Of a stretch of DNA of 61,832 nt, positions 37,113 to 46,644 are shown piece after piece. The stretch covers positions 1 to 61,832 of the forward strand of contig NZ_CACWVY010000007.1 of the NCBI RefSeq assembly GCF_902764455.1. Direction: 5' to 3'. The translations under genes were made by a program, and so were the position numbers. How positions within the stretch are numbered: the stretch's first letter is position 1; the number at the start of each line of letters is the position of its first letter. The DNA is from an uncultured Methanobrevibacter sp. (lineage in GTDB: Archaea > Methanobacteriota > Methanobacteria > Methanobacteriales > Methanobacteriaceae). The notes below the pieces were generated by a model. It saw only the letters and a list, made by a program, of their open reading frames with translations. It was not told the DNA's origin and ran no database searches.

Positions 37113-38147
37113 ATGATTGAATATAATAATATAATAAATAATATAATATCAATCGATACAACTAATATTGTTTCTTTGAATTTATTTTTATTTATTGTAT
37201 TAGGACTGTTGTTTTCACTTGCAATTGATGTTATCTTCGGTGAACTGCCAACAAAGGTCCATCCTGTTGTTATAATCGGATCAATCATAACATTTTTTAA
37301 AAATATTTTTATTAATATAAAAAACAGATTTTCAGGACTGCTGCTGGTTATATGCAGTGGTATTTCTGTTAGTGTTATATTGTTAATATTGTATGTTATT
37401 TGTCAAGTAAACATTATATTGTTATTTGTTGCTTTTGCAATTCTTTTATCATCCACATATTCAATAAATATGTTATTAAAAACAGCTATGGATGTTAAAG
37501 ATGATTTGGATGAAAGTATTGACAAGGCAAGAAAGTCAGTTTCTTATCTGGTGAGCAGAAACACAGGTGAGCTTACAGAAAGTTTTATTGTTTCAGCTGT
37601 AATTGAAAGCCTGACTGAAAACATCACAGATTCATATGTTGCTCCAATCTTTTATTATACAATATTTGGAATAATTATATTGATTTGGCCATTTGACAAT
37701 CAGTTGTTTTATTTGCTGTTGATTCCAATGTTGTACAGGATGTTTAATACACTTGATGCAATGGTGGGATATAAAACTGATGAATTATCTGATATTGGTT
37801 TTGTACCTGCAAAAATTGATGATATTTTAAATTACATTCCTTCACGTATAGCAGGAATTTATGTTGTAATATCTGCCTATCTACTTAAATTAAATGGTAA
37901 AAACAGTTATAAAATAATGAGAAGAGATGCAAGAAAATGTCCAAGTCCTAATTCAGGTTATACAATGGCAACAACAGCAGGAGCACTGGATATTCAATTA
38001 GTTAAAAAAGATACCTATATTTTAGGGGATGTCAACAAGGAAATTGACAAGGAAGACATTACAAAAGCTGTTAATCTGTCAAAATTAACAATTATATTAT
38101 TTACATTCACAGTATTGATTTTATTAACATTAATTTTTTTAACTTAA
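37113..38147 (+). CDS. cbiB: Adenosylcobinamide-phosphate synthase (CbiB/CobD)
   Basis: 344 aa, polytopic membrane protein. Family markers are DVIFGELPTKVHPVVIIG, SYLVSRNTGELTESFIVSAVIESLTENITDS, MYRMFNTLDAMVGYK and RDARKCPSPNSGYTMATTAGAL. It attaches the aminopropanol(-phosphate) arm to adenosylcobyric acid. cbiG follows after 25 bases, so the two are probably co-transcribed. Confidence 0.93.
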   Translation: MIEYNNIINNIISIDTTNIVSLNLFLFIVLGLLFSLAIDVIFGELPTKVHPVVIIGSIITFFKNIFINIKNRFSGLLLVICSGISVSVILLILYVICQVNIILLFVAFAILLSSTYSINMLLKTAMDVKDDLDESIDKARKSVSYLVSRNTGELTESFIVSAVIESLTENITDSYVAPIFYYTIFGIIILIWPFDNQLFYLLLIPMLYRMFNTLDAMVGYKTDELSDIGFVPAKIDDILNYIPSRIAGIYVVISAYLLKLNGKNSYKIMRRDARKCPSPNSGYTMATTAGALDIQLVKKDTYILGDVNKEIDKEDITKAVNLSKLTIILFTFTVLILLTLIFLT

Positions 38148-38172
38148 TTTTAAATATATATTTAGTGATAAT

Positions 38173-39186
38173 ATGAAAATTGCTATAGTTTCTGTTTCTA
38201 ATAAAGGCCAAAAGCTGGCATTAAAATTAAAGGAAAAATTGGACAGTGATTCTACAATTATTAGATGTGATCTTTTTCACAAGAATGTTAAAAAATATTT
38301 AAAAATTGCTTTTTTTGAATATGATGCAGTAATTGCCATAATGGCATCTGGAATATTAATAAGAACAATTGCACCCTACATTGAATCAAAAGTGACAGAT
38401 CCTGCCATTTTAAATATTGATGATAATGGAAAATTTGTAATTTCAACATTATCTGGTCATTTAGGCGGTGCAAATTCATTAACCAATAAAATTGCCAACT
38501 TAATAAATGCTGTTCCTGTAATTACAACATCCACAGATGTAAACCGGAAATTGGGAATAGATGTTCTGTCAAAAGACCTTTATCTATCAATTGACAATAC
38601 AAATGAAATCTTGTTTTTCAACAAGGCAATATTGGAAGGAAGAGAAATTGCATTTACACTAAATCCAAATAAAAATTATGATTATCTGACTGATTATTTG
38701 AATAATAATACACTTGAAATAGTTCTCTCTATAAATTATTCATCTAATGTAAATCCCGATGAAATCCATGTAAATTTAGATGAACATAAAATAGTTTTAA
38801 AAGAGAAAAAAATTGTTGTTGGAATAGGATGCAGACGTGGAAAGGAATATGAAAAGATATTGGAAGCTTTTGAAAAGTCTTTAAATGATTTGAATATTCA
38901 TAAATCACGTGTTAACATGTTATCATCTGCTGAAATTAAAAAAGATGAAAAAGGCATTTTGGAGTTATCTGAAAAACTTGAAATTCCTGTAAATTTTGTG
39001 GATCTGGAAAAATTGAAATTGTTTGAATCAAAAGATATTCAAAAATCAGAATTTGTAAAATCAAAATTCGGAATATATGGTGTTTGTGAACCTTCAGCAT
39101 TAATAACAGCAGGTTTTGATTCAAAATTAATATATAAAAAAACTTCATATGATGGCGTAACAGTAGCAATTGCCATCTCAAAATAA
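38173..39186 (+). CDS. cbiG: Cobalt-precorrin-5A hydrolase
   Basis: 337 aa with the three CbiG parts: an N-terminal domain (to ~residue 110) with VIAIMASGILIRTIAPYIESKVTDPA, a core with STLSGHLGGANSLT, and a C-terminal domain starting VVGIGCRRGKE and ending GVCEPSALITAG. It opens the delta-lactone and releases acetaldehyde in anaerobic corrin synthesis. The start follows TTAGTGATAAT. Confidence 0.93.
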   Translation: MKIAIVSVSNKGQKLALKLKEKLDSDSTIIRCDLFHKNVKKYLKIAFFEYDAVIAIMASGILIRTIAPYIESKVTDPAILNIDDNGKFVISTLSGHLGGANSLTNKIANLINAVPVITTSTDVNRKLGIDVLSKDLYLSIDNTNEILFFNKAILEGREIAFTLNPNKNYDYLTDYLNNNTLEIVLSINYSSNVNPDEIHVNLDEHKIVLKEKKIVVGIGCRRGKEYEKILEAFEKSLNDLNIHKSRVNMLSSAEIKKDEKGILELSEKLEIPVNFVDLEKLKLFESKDIQKSEFVKSKFGIYGVCEPSALITAGFDSKLIYKKTSYDGVTVAIAISK

Positions 39187-39213
39187 CAATAATATAAAAT
39201 AAAAAAAGTAAAA

Positions 39214-39462
39214 TTAGATAGATTCTAATTTAGATAGAACTTCCCAAATTAAAGTTCTTGCATGTACTGGAATATTAGGATCATTACTGATTTCATCTAA
39301 TTTTCCTAAGACAGTACTTATTCTTACAGATTGGTCTTGTTCTTCGTCTTTTAATAATGCACTAGAATCACTAGCAGCCTCTCTTATATTACGAGGAACA
39401 GTATTATTATCTGCGATATATTCAAGTATTTCACAAACTTCATCGATTTGACCACTCATCAT
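39214..39462 (-). CDS. UPF0147 family protein
   Basis: 82 aa, almost entirely helical and acidic, with the conserved VPRNIREAASDSS and NDPNIPVHARTLIWEVLSKL. This is the archaeal UPF0147 family of unknown function. Two adjacent ATGs are possible starts; GGAGGGAG lies just upstream and favours the second by spacing. Confidence 0.88.
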   Translation of the reverse strand: MMSGQIDEVCEILEYIADNNTVPRNIREAASDSSALLKDEEQDQSVRISTVLGKLDEISNDPNIPVHARTLIWEVLSKLESI

Positions 39463-39604
39463 ACTCCCTCCAAAATAAATTATATAAATAGAAATAGTTT
39501 ATATTAATATAATAATATGTAATTAATAACTTTAAATAGTTTTTGGTTATATTAACTAATTAATATTAGAAAAATTTATATTTAATTAAATTGAATTATT
39601 ATAC

Positions 39605-39775
39605 ATGTCAGATATAAGCAAAACAACAATAAATTTACCTGTGGACTTGAAAAAAGAACTAAAAAAAATAGCTATTGATGAAGATACTTCATTATCTGGA
39701 TTAATCCTAAAAATGATTGAAGAAGGATTAGCTAATAGAAATAAAAGTAATGTAACTTCAGATGAAGATTTTTAG
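39605..39775 (+). CDS. Small ribbon-helix-helix (CopG-like) protein
   Basis: 56 aa. The N-terminal strand ISKTTINLPVDLKKELKKIA is followed by EDTSLSGLILKMIEEGL, the pattern of an RHH DNA-binding dimer, then a short polar tail. It is probably an autoregulated repressor or antitoxin-like protein, though no toxin gene is next to it. The stop overlaps the convergent aldolase gene by four bases. The TATA-like TTTATATTTAATT lies ~25-40 bases before the ATG, so the transcript may be nearly leaderless. Confidence 0.8.
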   Translation: MSDISKTTINLPVDLKKELKKIAIDEDTSLSGLILKMIEEGLANRNKSNVTSDEDF

Positions 39776-40356
39776 ATATCTTCAACTGAATTTAACATTA
39801 ATGAGATAAATTGAGTTTTTGCAGACTCTTCGACAAATATTGCAAGTGATTCTGCTTCTTTTAAATTTTTACCAACACAAATCACACCATGATTTTTTAG
39901 AACAAGTACATCATCGTTACCAATGCCTTCGCTGGCGCTGATTGCAAGCTCTTCACTTCCTGGTTTTTCGTAATCAATAGAAGGTAAAAATGGTTTTTTT
40001 ATTTCTCCAAAACCTTCAAGCCTTTTAATTTCTTTATTGGAAAAAGCAAAACCTGTTTCATAGGGAGCATGTGTATGAACTATTGCATTAACGTCATCCC
40101 TTTTTTTATAAATTCCCAAATGCATATTAATTTCAGAAGATGGTTTCCCATTTGATAACAGGTTTCCATCTATATCAACCAAAACAATATCTTCAGGATC
40201 TAAACCAGATATTGATTTCAAAGTTGGAGTAATGGCAATAATATCGCCACTGGCGCCTCTTATTCTTTTACTTATATTACCTGATTTTCCTGAAATTAAA
40301 TTTTTATCGTAAAGATTGTTTCCAGTATCAATAATTTCTTGAATATTTTTTATCAT
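39772..40356 (-). CDS. fucA: Class II aldolase (L-fuculose-phosphate aldolase type)
   Basis: 194 aa. Zinc-site motifs: SSEINMHLGIY with the catalytic Glu, AIVHTHAPY with two His, and VLKNHGVICVG with the third. Archaeal FucA (MJ1418) makes lactaldehyde linked to coenzyme F420 synthesis, which fits a methanogen. The DP1 gene starts 9 bases beyond its own start on the same strand, so they may be one operon. Confidence 0.88.
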   Translation of the reverse strand: MIKNIQEIIDTGNNLYDKNLISGKSGNISKRIRGASGDIIAITPTLKSISGLDPEDIVLVDIDGNLLSNGKPSSEINMHLGIYKKRDDVNAIVHTHAPYETGFAFSNKEIKRLEGFGEIKKPFLPSIDYEKPGSEELAISASEGIGNDDVLVLKNHGVICVGKNLKEAESLAIFVEESAKTQFISLMLNSVEDI

Positions 40357-40365
40357 ATAATTCCT

Positions 40366-42126
40366 CTATAAAAATTTGAAATGTTTATATTTTCCTTTAT
40401 GGATAACAGGAACTTCTGCAGGTGTTGGTTCAATATTATGAATTTTTTGGAAGCTTGTTTGTGTCTGAAAAGTTCCTGAATTGATTAAATGAATTCCATT
40501 GAACCTTCTGTAGGAATTAACGTGAACATGACCTGTGTGTAATATGTCAGGTACCTCTTCAATAACAAGATAATCTTCAAGTTCTGATGCTAATGGAGTT
40601 CTTTCACCATAAATTGGAGCTAAATGCCTTTTTTTCATAAGTTCTTCCATTAACAAATCATTTTTCTCATATGTAAACTCTTTAACAGCCATAACCAAAT
40701 CGTCAAAACTACGGCCGTGATAAATTAGAACTTTAATACCGTCAAGGGAAACAACACCAGGATTTGAAATAAATTCCACATTATCCAGTTCGTAAAGTGC
40801 CTTAGCATATTCTTCAGGAACTGCAGGTTGAGGTTCTGCAACTCTGGATGCATCGTGGTTTCCAGGAGCAATAATAATTTTAATGTCACTTCTGATGTTT
40901 CCAAGGAATTTAGCTGCTTCATCATATTGTTTTGTGATATCTTTAATGGCCAATTCCTGTTCCTGATTAGGATATACACCAATACCGTCAACAATATCTC
41001 CTCCGATAATCAGGTATTTGATGTCTTCGGCAACTCTTCTTTGTTCTTCAGTTCCAAAGTCACAATTAATCCAGTCAATGAATCTCAAGAATGCATCTTC
41101 CTGAAATGTCAGACTGCCTATGTGAACATCGGATAAAAATACAATACCAAAATCCATCTCTTTTTCAGGAATCCTTAATACACCTGGATTAATTATCTGC
41201 TGACCGAATGCAAAGTTTCTGTCATCACTTTTATTGGCTATAACACCGATTACTTCATCCCTTACCAGTTTTTCAGCTTCGGCAAATAACTCATCATTGT
41301 TTTGTGAAAATAGAATGGATATGTTTCCGGTATCATCTTCAAATTCAACGATTTTATGACCATTTTTACTGGATCTTATCTCTTTGACCATTAGAATTAA
41401 ACTTAAGCTATCCTGTGAATCATCAATATCGGCGATTTTGGTATAGTTTCTAAGTTCAGGTCTTTGAGAAAGTATTTTTTCCAGTTTTTCATATCTGCTG
41501 TTGAAATAGGCGATTAAATTTTCAATCTCTCCGCTGGTATATGATTTTTTACTCATGTCTTGGATAATTTCAAAATCATATTCCACATTGGTTTTTTGTT
41601 CATTTCTCTTAAATTTAATTTTAGCATCTTTAACAGTTTCAGAAGCTTCAACAATTGCTTTATTAACATATTTTTCAGGTTTGTCACTGTCCTTTTTTAG
41701 GTTTTCAATTGATGTTGGTTTTACTTCAGCTTTTTCAACTGTTTTAACTTCTGCTTTATTGATATCTTTTTTTATTTTTTCCGGTGCTGGTTTTTCAACA
41801 GTCTTAATTTCTTCTGGTTTATCAAGTTGTGGTGTTTTTTTTACAGGTTCTTTTATCTCTTGAGAACTCATATCAACTGAATTATCATTTGTTAATGTTT
41901 TTTGGTTTGAATTATCGGTTTTTACAGTATTTCCTAAAAGTTCATCAATAGTTTCACCACTGACAGATACCAAATCCTTTGATGAAAACTTATCACCTTT
42001 TAGCTTTACTATTAATGAAGATGCAAAATCTAGAGGATTTTCAGCATTAATAACTTTATTATAAGCTTCTGGTGATAGGTTAATTCCTTTTTTTGCAAAT
42101 TTTAATAGAATTTTATTAGTTGACAT
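40366..42126 (-). CDS. polB: DNA polymerase D small subunit (DP1)
   Basis: 586 aa. The N-terminal ~200 residues are charged and partly disordered, with Lys/Glu/Pro repeats. An OB-fold follows (about 235-310), then a calcineurin-like phosphoesterase domain with all motifs: [39 protein letters not shown]. This is the proofreading 3'-5' exonuclease subunit of PolD. DP2 is not in the window. It is 4-6 kb from oriC. Confidence 0.95.
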   Translation of the reverse strand: MSTNKILLKFAKKGINLSPEAYNKVINAENPLDFASSLIVKLKGDKFSSKDLVSVSGETIDELLGNTVKTDNSNQKTLTNDNSVDMSSQEIKEPVKKTPQLDKPEEIKTVEKPAPEKIKKDINKAEVKTVEKAEVKPTSIENLKKDSDKPEKYVNKAIVEASETVKDAKIKFKRNEQKTNVEYDFEIIQDMSKKSYTSGEIENLIAYFNSRYEKLEKILSQRPELRNYTKIADIDDSQDSLSLILMVKEIRSSKNGHKIVEFEDDTGNISILFSQNNDELFAEAEKLVRDEVIGVIANKSDDRNFAFGQQIINPGVLRIPEKEMDFGIVFLSDVHIGSLTFQEDAFLRFIDWINCDFGTEEQRRVAEDIKYLIIGGDIVDGIGVYPNQEQELAIKDITKQYDEAAKFLGNIRSDIKIIIAPGNHDASRVAEPQPAVPEEYAKALYELDNVEFISNPGVVSLDGIKVLIYHGRSFDDLVMAVKEFTYEKNDLLMEELMKKRHLAPIYGERTPLASELEDYLVIEEVPDILHTGHVHVNSYRRFNGIHLINSGTFQTQTSFQKIHNIEPTPAEVPVIHKGKYKHFKFL

Positions 42127-42295
42127 ATTAATTAATTTTTTAATTTTCTATGTTAATAAACTTTGAGAATTTATATTTGTATTTTTTGTAAAAACCTGTA
42201 AAATTGTCTTTTATAGTTATATTTATTATATATTAAAAATAAAATTTAAATTATTATAATATAATTATTATAATTTAAGTAATGATTGTGATAAA

Positions 42296-42793
42296 ATGGC
42301 GAATAAAATAGTTAGAATTATTTTAATTGTTGTATTATTTGTAGTATTCTTTGAGTTAGGCCTTTTAGGTTCATATACTATTGTTACTTCTGAAGCGCCT
42401 AATGTTCAGGGTTTAATAGATATGCAAATTTCTAAAATTTCAGGTTTCTTCAGTCCAGATAAAGTAAACCAGGTTTTAGTTAAAGATCCAACTCCAGTTT
42501 CAATTTCTAACAAAAAAGATATTGCTCTACAGCTTGAAGAACTGTCGAATGTTGATGGAGTTAATTATGAATCTATTAATGTAACTACATTAGAAGACCC
42601 AAAGAATTCTGAATTTAATGTAACTATTGAAGCTTTAGGTTATGCTTCACCTAATTCTACTTCCGGACAAATTGTAATAAGTCAAACTCCTTCATATAAG
42701 GTAATTGCTAATGGTGTGGCTTCTTACAAGGGAACAGGATTGCTTGTGGAGAAAGATACTATTAAAATAAATTCAGTGTTAAAATTATATTAA
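42296..42793 (+). CDS. Membrane-anchored protein of unknown function
   Basis: 165 aa. One N-terminal helix (IVRIILIVVLFVVFFELGLLGSY) anchors a ~135-residue extracytoplasmic domain rich in beta-strand with several N-x-T/S sites. No family is recognised. cbiH begins nine bases after the stop, so they are probably co-transcribed, but no corrinoid role can be inferred from the sequence. Confidence 0.78.
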   Translation: MANKIVRIILIVVLFVVFFELGLLGSYTIVTSEAPNVQGLIDMQISKISGFFSPDKVNQVLVKDPTPVSISNKKDIALQLEELSNVDGVNYESINVTTLEDPKNSEFNVTIEALGYASPNSTSGQIVISQTPSYKVIANGVASYKGTGLLVEKDTIKINSVLKLY

Positions 42794-42801
42794 GTGATTG
42801 T

Positions 42802-43875
42802 ATGATTAATGTTATTGGTATTGGTCAGAATAGAGAGAACATGACTTTAGGAGCCATAAAAGCTATTGAAGAATCAGATGTAATTATAGGTTATAAGAAA
42901 TATGTAAATCAGATTGATGATTTGATAGCTGATAAGGAAATTATTAAAAAAGGAATGGGCGATGAGATAGCTAGAGCTGAAATGGCTATTGAAAAAAGTT
43001 TGAATGGACAAACAGTATCATTAATCAGTTCTGGTGATCCTGGTGTTTTTGGAATGGCAAATGTGCTATATCAGATTGTAAGCAAATATGAAAATGTGGA
43101 AGTTAAGGTTTATCCTGGCGTATCAGCCCTAAATTATGCTTCAAGTAAACTTGGAGCTCCCTTACATGATTTTGCTGCAATCAGCTTAAGCAACATCTTA
43201 ACACCTCTTTCTGAAATTGAAAAGAAATTGAGATATGCGCTTGAAGCTAATTTAATTGTTGCTATTTATAATCCTTTAAGTAAAACTCGTAAAGAACCTT
43301 TCAGAAGATTTAAACAATGTGTAATTGATATTAAAGGTGAAGATGCTTTAATAGGTATTGTGGATAGTACATATGAACCGGCAAAGGAAACAATCGTTAA
43401 AGTAAAGGATCTAACTGAAGATATTGTCAACATGTCTTGTACATTGATTGTAGGAAATGACGTAACTTATGTTCAAGACGGTAAGCTTATTACTCCTAGA
43501 GGCTATGTTATAAGGTCTCAAATTCATCCGTTATCACAAGATCATTATGAAAAATTCTTGAATGGGGAAGTAGTCCATGGACCTAACAGGGAATGCGATT
43601 ACTATCCATGTCATTATGAAGGACAGTACTGTGACTTCTGTTATTGTCCGTTTTATCCGTGCGGTGATTCTTCAACAGGTGGAGAATGGATTAAAGGCAA
43701 AGGTGTTTGGAATTGTAAGGAATGCAATTGGTTGCATGAAAAAGAAAGTGTTGAATGCTTAAGAAAGCCTTTGGAAAATATTTTAGAAGATGTTGAAGAT
43801 TTAAAAAGCAAGAAAAAAACTTTATTAAAACTTAGAAGAGCATGCTTATTGAAAAGTAATCCGAATGATCTTTAG
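42802..43875 (+). CDS. cbiH: Cobalt-precorrin-3B C17-methyltransferase with Cys-rich tail
   Basis: 357 aa; standard CbiH/CobJ is ~240. Residues 1-~240 are the SAM-dependent tetrapyrrole methyltransferase: MINVIGIGQNRENMTLGA, SSGDPGVFGMA, YPGVSALNYASSKLGAPLHDF and IYNPLSKTRKEPF. The extra C-terminus (~255-320) has nine Cys in CxxxxC, CxxCxC, C and CxxC groups, suggesting an Fe-S cluster or zinc. An Fe-S-bearing extended CbiH is known in some bacteria. It contracts the corrin ring. It lies 9 bases behind a membrane protein gene. Confidence 0.9.
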   Translation: MINVIGIGQNRENMTLGAIKAIEESDVIIGYKKYVNQIDDLIADKEIIKKGMGDEIARAEMAIEKSLNGQTVSLISSGDPGVFGMANVLYQIVSKYENVEVKVYPGVSALNYASSKLGAPLHDFAAISLSNILTPLSEIEKKLRYALEANLIVAIYNPLSKTRKEPFRRFKQCVIDIKGEDALIGIVDSTYEPAKETIVKVKDLTEDIVNMSCTLIVGNDVTYVQDGKLITPRGYVIRSQIHPLSQDHYEKFLNGEVVHGPNRECDYYPCHYEGQYCDFCYCPFYPCGDSSTGGEWIKGKGVWNCKECNWLHEKESVECLRKPLENILEDVEDLKSKKKTLLKLRRACLLKSNPNDL

Positions 43876-43885
43876 GGGAAATTGA

Positions 43886-44485
43886 ATGTCGATTAAAAAG
43901 TTATTAATTGAAATGAAAAATTTATCGGAACTTATGGTTGATTTAGCTTATTCAGCAGTTTTATTTAACAGCAAAGCAGCGGCAGAAGAAGTAATTGCTT
44001 TAGAAAATGAAGTTAATGCAATGAATTATGAGATAAAAAAAGAATCCCTGGTGGCTGCTAGGTCCTATGAAGATGCTGAAAAATTAACAGCACTTTTGGA
44101 AATTGCTGAAGCTGCTGAAAGTATTGCAAATGCAGCTAAAGATTTAGCTGACTTAGTAATTACTGGTTTTAAACCACATCCTGTATTTAAAATGGTAATG
44201 GAAGAATCTGATAAAAGTATTGTTAGAGTTTCTGTTAGTGAAGAATCTGATTTAGCAAATAACAGTTTAGGAGATTTACTTTTAGTAAATCGTACAGGTA
44301 TGAGAGTAATTGCTATTAGAAGAGGAACTTCCTGGATTTACGGTCCGGATAAACATACAACCATTTTACCAAATGATACATTAATTTTAAAAGGTACAGA
44401 AGCAGGTGCAGATTTACTTGAAAAATTGGCTGCAGGAACCTGTACTTTAGAAGAAATTCCAGAAGAATTAGAAGACGAAGATTAA
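43886..44485 (+). CDS. PhoU-like/TrkA-C regulatory protein
   Basis: 199 aa. Residues 1-~100 form a PhoU-type helical bundle, and ~105-185 a TrkA-C (RCK_C) domain with [18 protein letters not shown] and VIAIRRG. Such proteins gate or regulate cation transporters through ligand or nucleotide binding. The next gene is an MgtE/SLC41-type transporter, its probable partner. Confidence 0.87.
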   Translation: MSIKKLLIEMKNLSELMVDLAYSAVLFNSKAAAEEVIALENEVNAMNYEIKKESLVAARSYEDAEKLTALLEIAEAAESIANAAKDLADLVITGFKPHPVFKMVMEESDKSIVRVSVSEESDLANNSLGDLLLVNRTGMRVIAIRRGTSWIYGPDKHTTILPNDTLILKGTEAGADLLEKLAAGTCTLEEIPEELEDED

Positions 44486-44518
44486 AGAGTGATAATATGA
44501 TAATAGGTAGTGATAATT

Positions 44519-45781
44519 GTGAAAGACCAACAGAAGAAGATTCGCAGTTCACTATCTACAAAAGTAGTCAGTGATTTTTACGCTGAACACAAATCTATTA
44601 TTAAAGAAGGATTAATTGCTCTTTTGATATGTGCTATAGGAGATTTATTTGCCGGTGTAATCTTAGGCAAAATGACATTTTTCCTTGAAACTTTTCCTGG
44701 ACTTTTAGTTATAGTTCCTGGTGCAATTGGTATGAGAGGAAATATTTTCGGTTCATTTGCTTCAAGATTATCAACTAACTTGCATATAGGTTTGATTTCT
44801 CCTAAATTTAAATTTTCAGAACAGCTGAATTACAATATATACTCATCTTTTGTTTTAACATTGGTTTTATCCATATTTTTAGGAATCGTCGGTAAGATAT
44901 TCTGTATTTTGTTGCGTTATCCTTCAATGGAACTGATTGACTTTATTTTGATTTGTTCTTTTTCAGGTTTGATTTCAAATTTAGTAATGCTTCCAATAAC
45001 AATGTTGGTTTCATTTAAAAGTTTTGAACATGGATGGGATCCGGATAACATTACAAGTCCGATTATTGCAGCCTGCGGAGACTTATTGACCTTACCTGCA
45101 ATTATTGCATCAACATATATCTTAACATACACATGCTTTAATTACATTATAAAAGACATTGTCCTTGTAGTGATATTAATATCTGTTTTAATAGCTTTTA
45201 TTTATTGTTACAGATTGTCTGATGAGACAAAAACCATTTTAAAGCAATCCACTCCTATATTGTTATTATGTTCCTTTTTAGGAGGTTCTGCAGGTGGAAT
45301 ATTAAACAGTTCTCTTGAAACATTGCTTACAAATCCTAGTTTGCTTACTTTAATTCCTCTATTTTCAGGAGAAAGCGGCAGTTTAATAAGTATTTTAGGA
45401 GCCAGATTATCATCAGGACTTCACTCAGGTTTAATAGAACCGTTCAATAGGCCTAAAGGAGAAGCTTTACATAATTTTGGTATTTCTTATATTTTAGCTA
45501 TTATTATTTTCCCAGTAATTGGCCTATTGGCTGAATCATCTTCAGTGGTTCTTGGAACAGTCGGTGTTGGTTTTGATAAAATCGTTGGAATCAGTACATT
45601 ATCAGGTCTGATTTTAGTTACAATCATGGCATTTTCAGTTTATTATATTTCGACAATTTCATATACTCATAATTTGGACCCGGATAATATTGTAATACCA
45701 ATTTCAACCAGTGTTACAGACTCAATTTCAAGTTTAATATTGATATCTGTTTCATTATTGCTTTTAGGAGCTTTAATTTAA
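44519..45781 (+). CDS. MgtE/SLC41-type divalent cation transporter
   Basis: Two MgtE membrane domains in tandem. Each carries a P-G-[AL]-x-x-x-x-G-N/S-type signature: IVPGAIGMRGNIFGSFASRLSTNLHIG in the first half (split here as PGAIGMRGN and SFASRLS) and GESGSLISILGARLSSG in the second. No CBS/N domain is present, as in SLC41-like archaeal forms. It probably moves Mg2+. The GTG at 44519 is chosen because AGTGATAATT precedes it, as at leuD; a GTG nine bases earlier is possible. It pairs with the PhoU/TrkA-C gene 33 bases upstream. Confidence 0.88.
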   Translation: MKDQQKKIRSSLSTKVVSDFYAEHKSIIKEGLIALLICAIGDLFAGVILGKMTFFLETFPGLLVIVPGAIGMRGNIFGSFASRLSTNLHIGLISPKFKFSEQLNYNIYSSFVLTLVLSIFLGIVGKIFCILLRYPSMELIDFILICSFSGLISNLVMLPITMLVSFKSFEHGWDPDNITSPIIAACGDLLTLPAIIASTYILTYTCFNYIIKDIVLVVILISVLIAFIYCYRLSDETKTILKQSTPILLLCSFLGGSAGGILNSSLETLLTNPSLLTLIPLFSGESGSLISILGARLSSGLHSGLIEPFNRPKGEALHNFGISYILAIIIFPVIGLLAESSSVVLGTVGVGFDKIVGISTLSGLILVTIMAFSVYYISTISYTHNLDPDNIVIPISTSVTDSISSLILISVSLLLLGALI

Positions 45782-46644
45782 TACCAAGCTTTTAAAATCA
45801 AATTACAATCATTCGTTTGAAAATAATCATAGTTTAAATCATCGATTTTAAATGTTTTCGGCACACTAATCAGCACGGCTTTTGCATGTGGCTTGTTGAA
45901 ATGAATAAATACAACTGCACTGCTGTCATCATAGAAGTCAAATTTATCGTTTATATTTATTATATCTGATTTTGGATTTTCCCAGAATCTTGATTTGACC
46001 ACCCTTGTAGTATCAACCATATACTGAAGATTATTTTTTTCTTCCTTATCAATCAGCAGATAATAGTTTGACTTTCGCATGTTGCCTTTAAATACTTTAA
46101 AGTAATTGCAGCTATGTGAATCCTGTTTGTGGTTATGATTGCATTTACCTTGAATTTTAAAGTCTTTTAACACAAATTTTTTATAAAAATCACATTTCAC
46201 GGCTCTATTTACAGAAAAAACATTTCCCTTTTCGTTTTTATCGCCGATTTTTACACATGAAATACTGCTCTTCATTGGTATCAGTTCAATTGATGTTTTC
46301 AGTTTTGAATTGAATAACTTTTCTGTAACCAGTTTTTTGTAGTTTTTTCCAAGAACAGTAAATTTTTCATATGATACGCTGTTCGGGATAATTTCCTCAT
46401 GTTCATTAATAATTGCCAGTCCTGGCGTTCCTTTTTTATATTCAAACCAGTTTTCAGGAACTCCCGGATTATTTATCAAATTGTCGATGACTTCTGAAAT
46501 TATAATTTCAGTGTGTTCCATTTCCGATGAGGTAACGGCTTTGTTTGTAATATTTTCGGACATATTTAATACAATTCCGCTTATCATTAAAATTACAATC
46601 AAAACAATTGCTATTTCAACAACAACGTTTCCTCTATTATCCAT
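45778..46644 (-). CDS. Pilin-like secreted protein with class III-type signal
   Basis: About 288 aa from the ATG at 46644, behind GGAGGTGA; GTG at 46659 and two nearer ATGs are alternatives. The N-terminus DNRGNVVVEIAIVLIVILMISG looks like an archaeal pilin: cleavage after Gly would leave Asn at +1 and Glu at +5, then a hydrophobic helix. The remaining ~250 residues form a Cys- and His-containing globular domain (for example GKCNHNHKQDSHSC) of unknown type. Its 5' end overlaps the neighbouring pilin-like gene by eight bases. Confidence 0.72.
   Translation of the reverse strand: MDNRGNVVVEIAIVLIVILMISGIVLNMSENITNKAVTSSEMEHTEIIISEVIDNLINNPGVPENWFEYKKGTPGLAIINEHEEIIPNSVSYEKFTVLGKNYKKLVTEKLFNSKLKTSIELIPMKSSISCVKIGDKNEKGNVFSVNRAVKCDFYKKFVLKDFKIQGKCNHNHKQDSHSCNYFKVFKGNMRKSNYYLLIDKEEKNNLQYMVDTTRVVKSRFWENPKSDIININDKFDFYDDSSAVVFIHFNKPHAKAVLISVPKTFKIDDLNYDYFQTNDCNLILKAWY

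Noticed and set aside
43577-43762. Alternative frame over the Cys-rich tail of cbiH
   Set aside because: It lies fully inside cbiH, whose own frame is continuous and Cys-patterned there.
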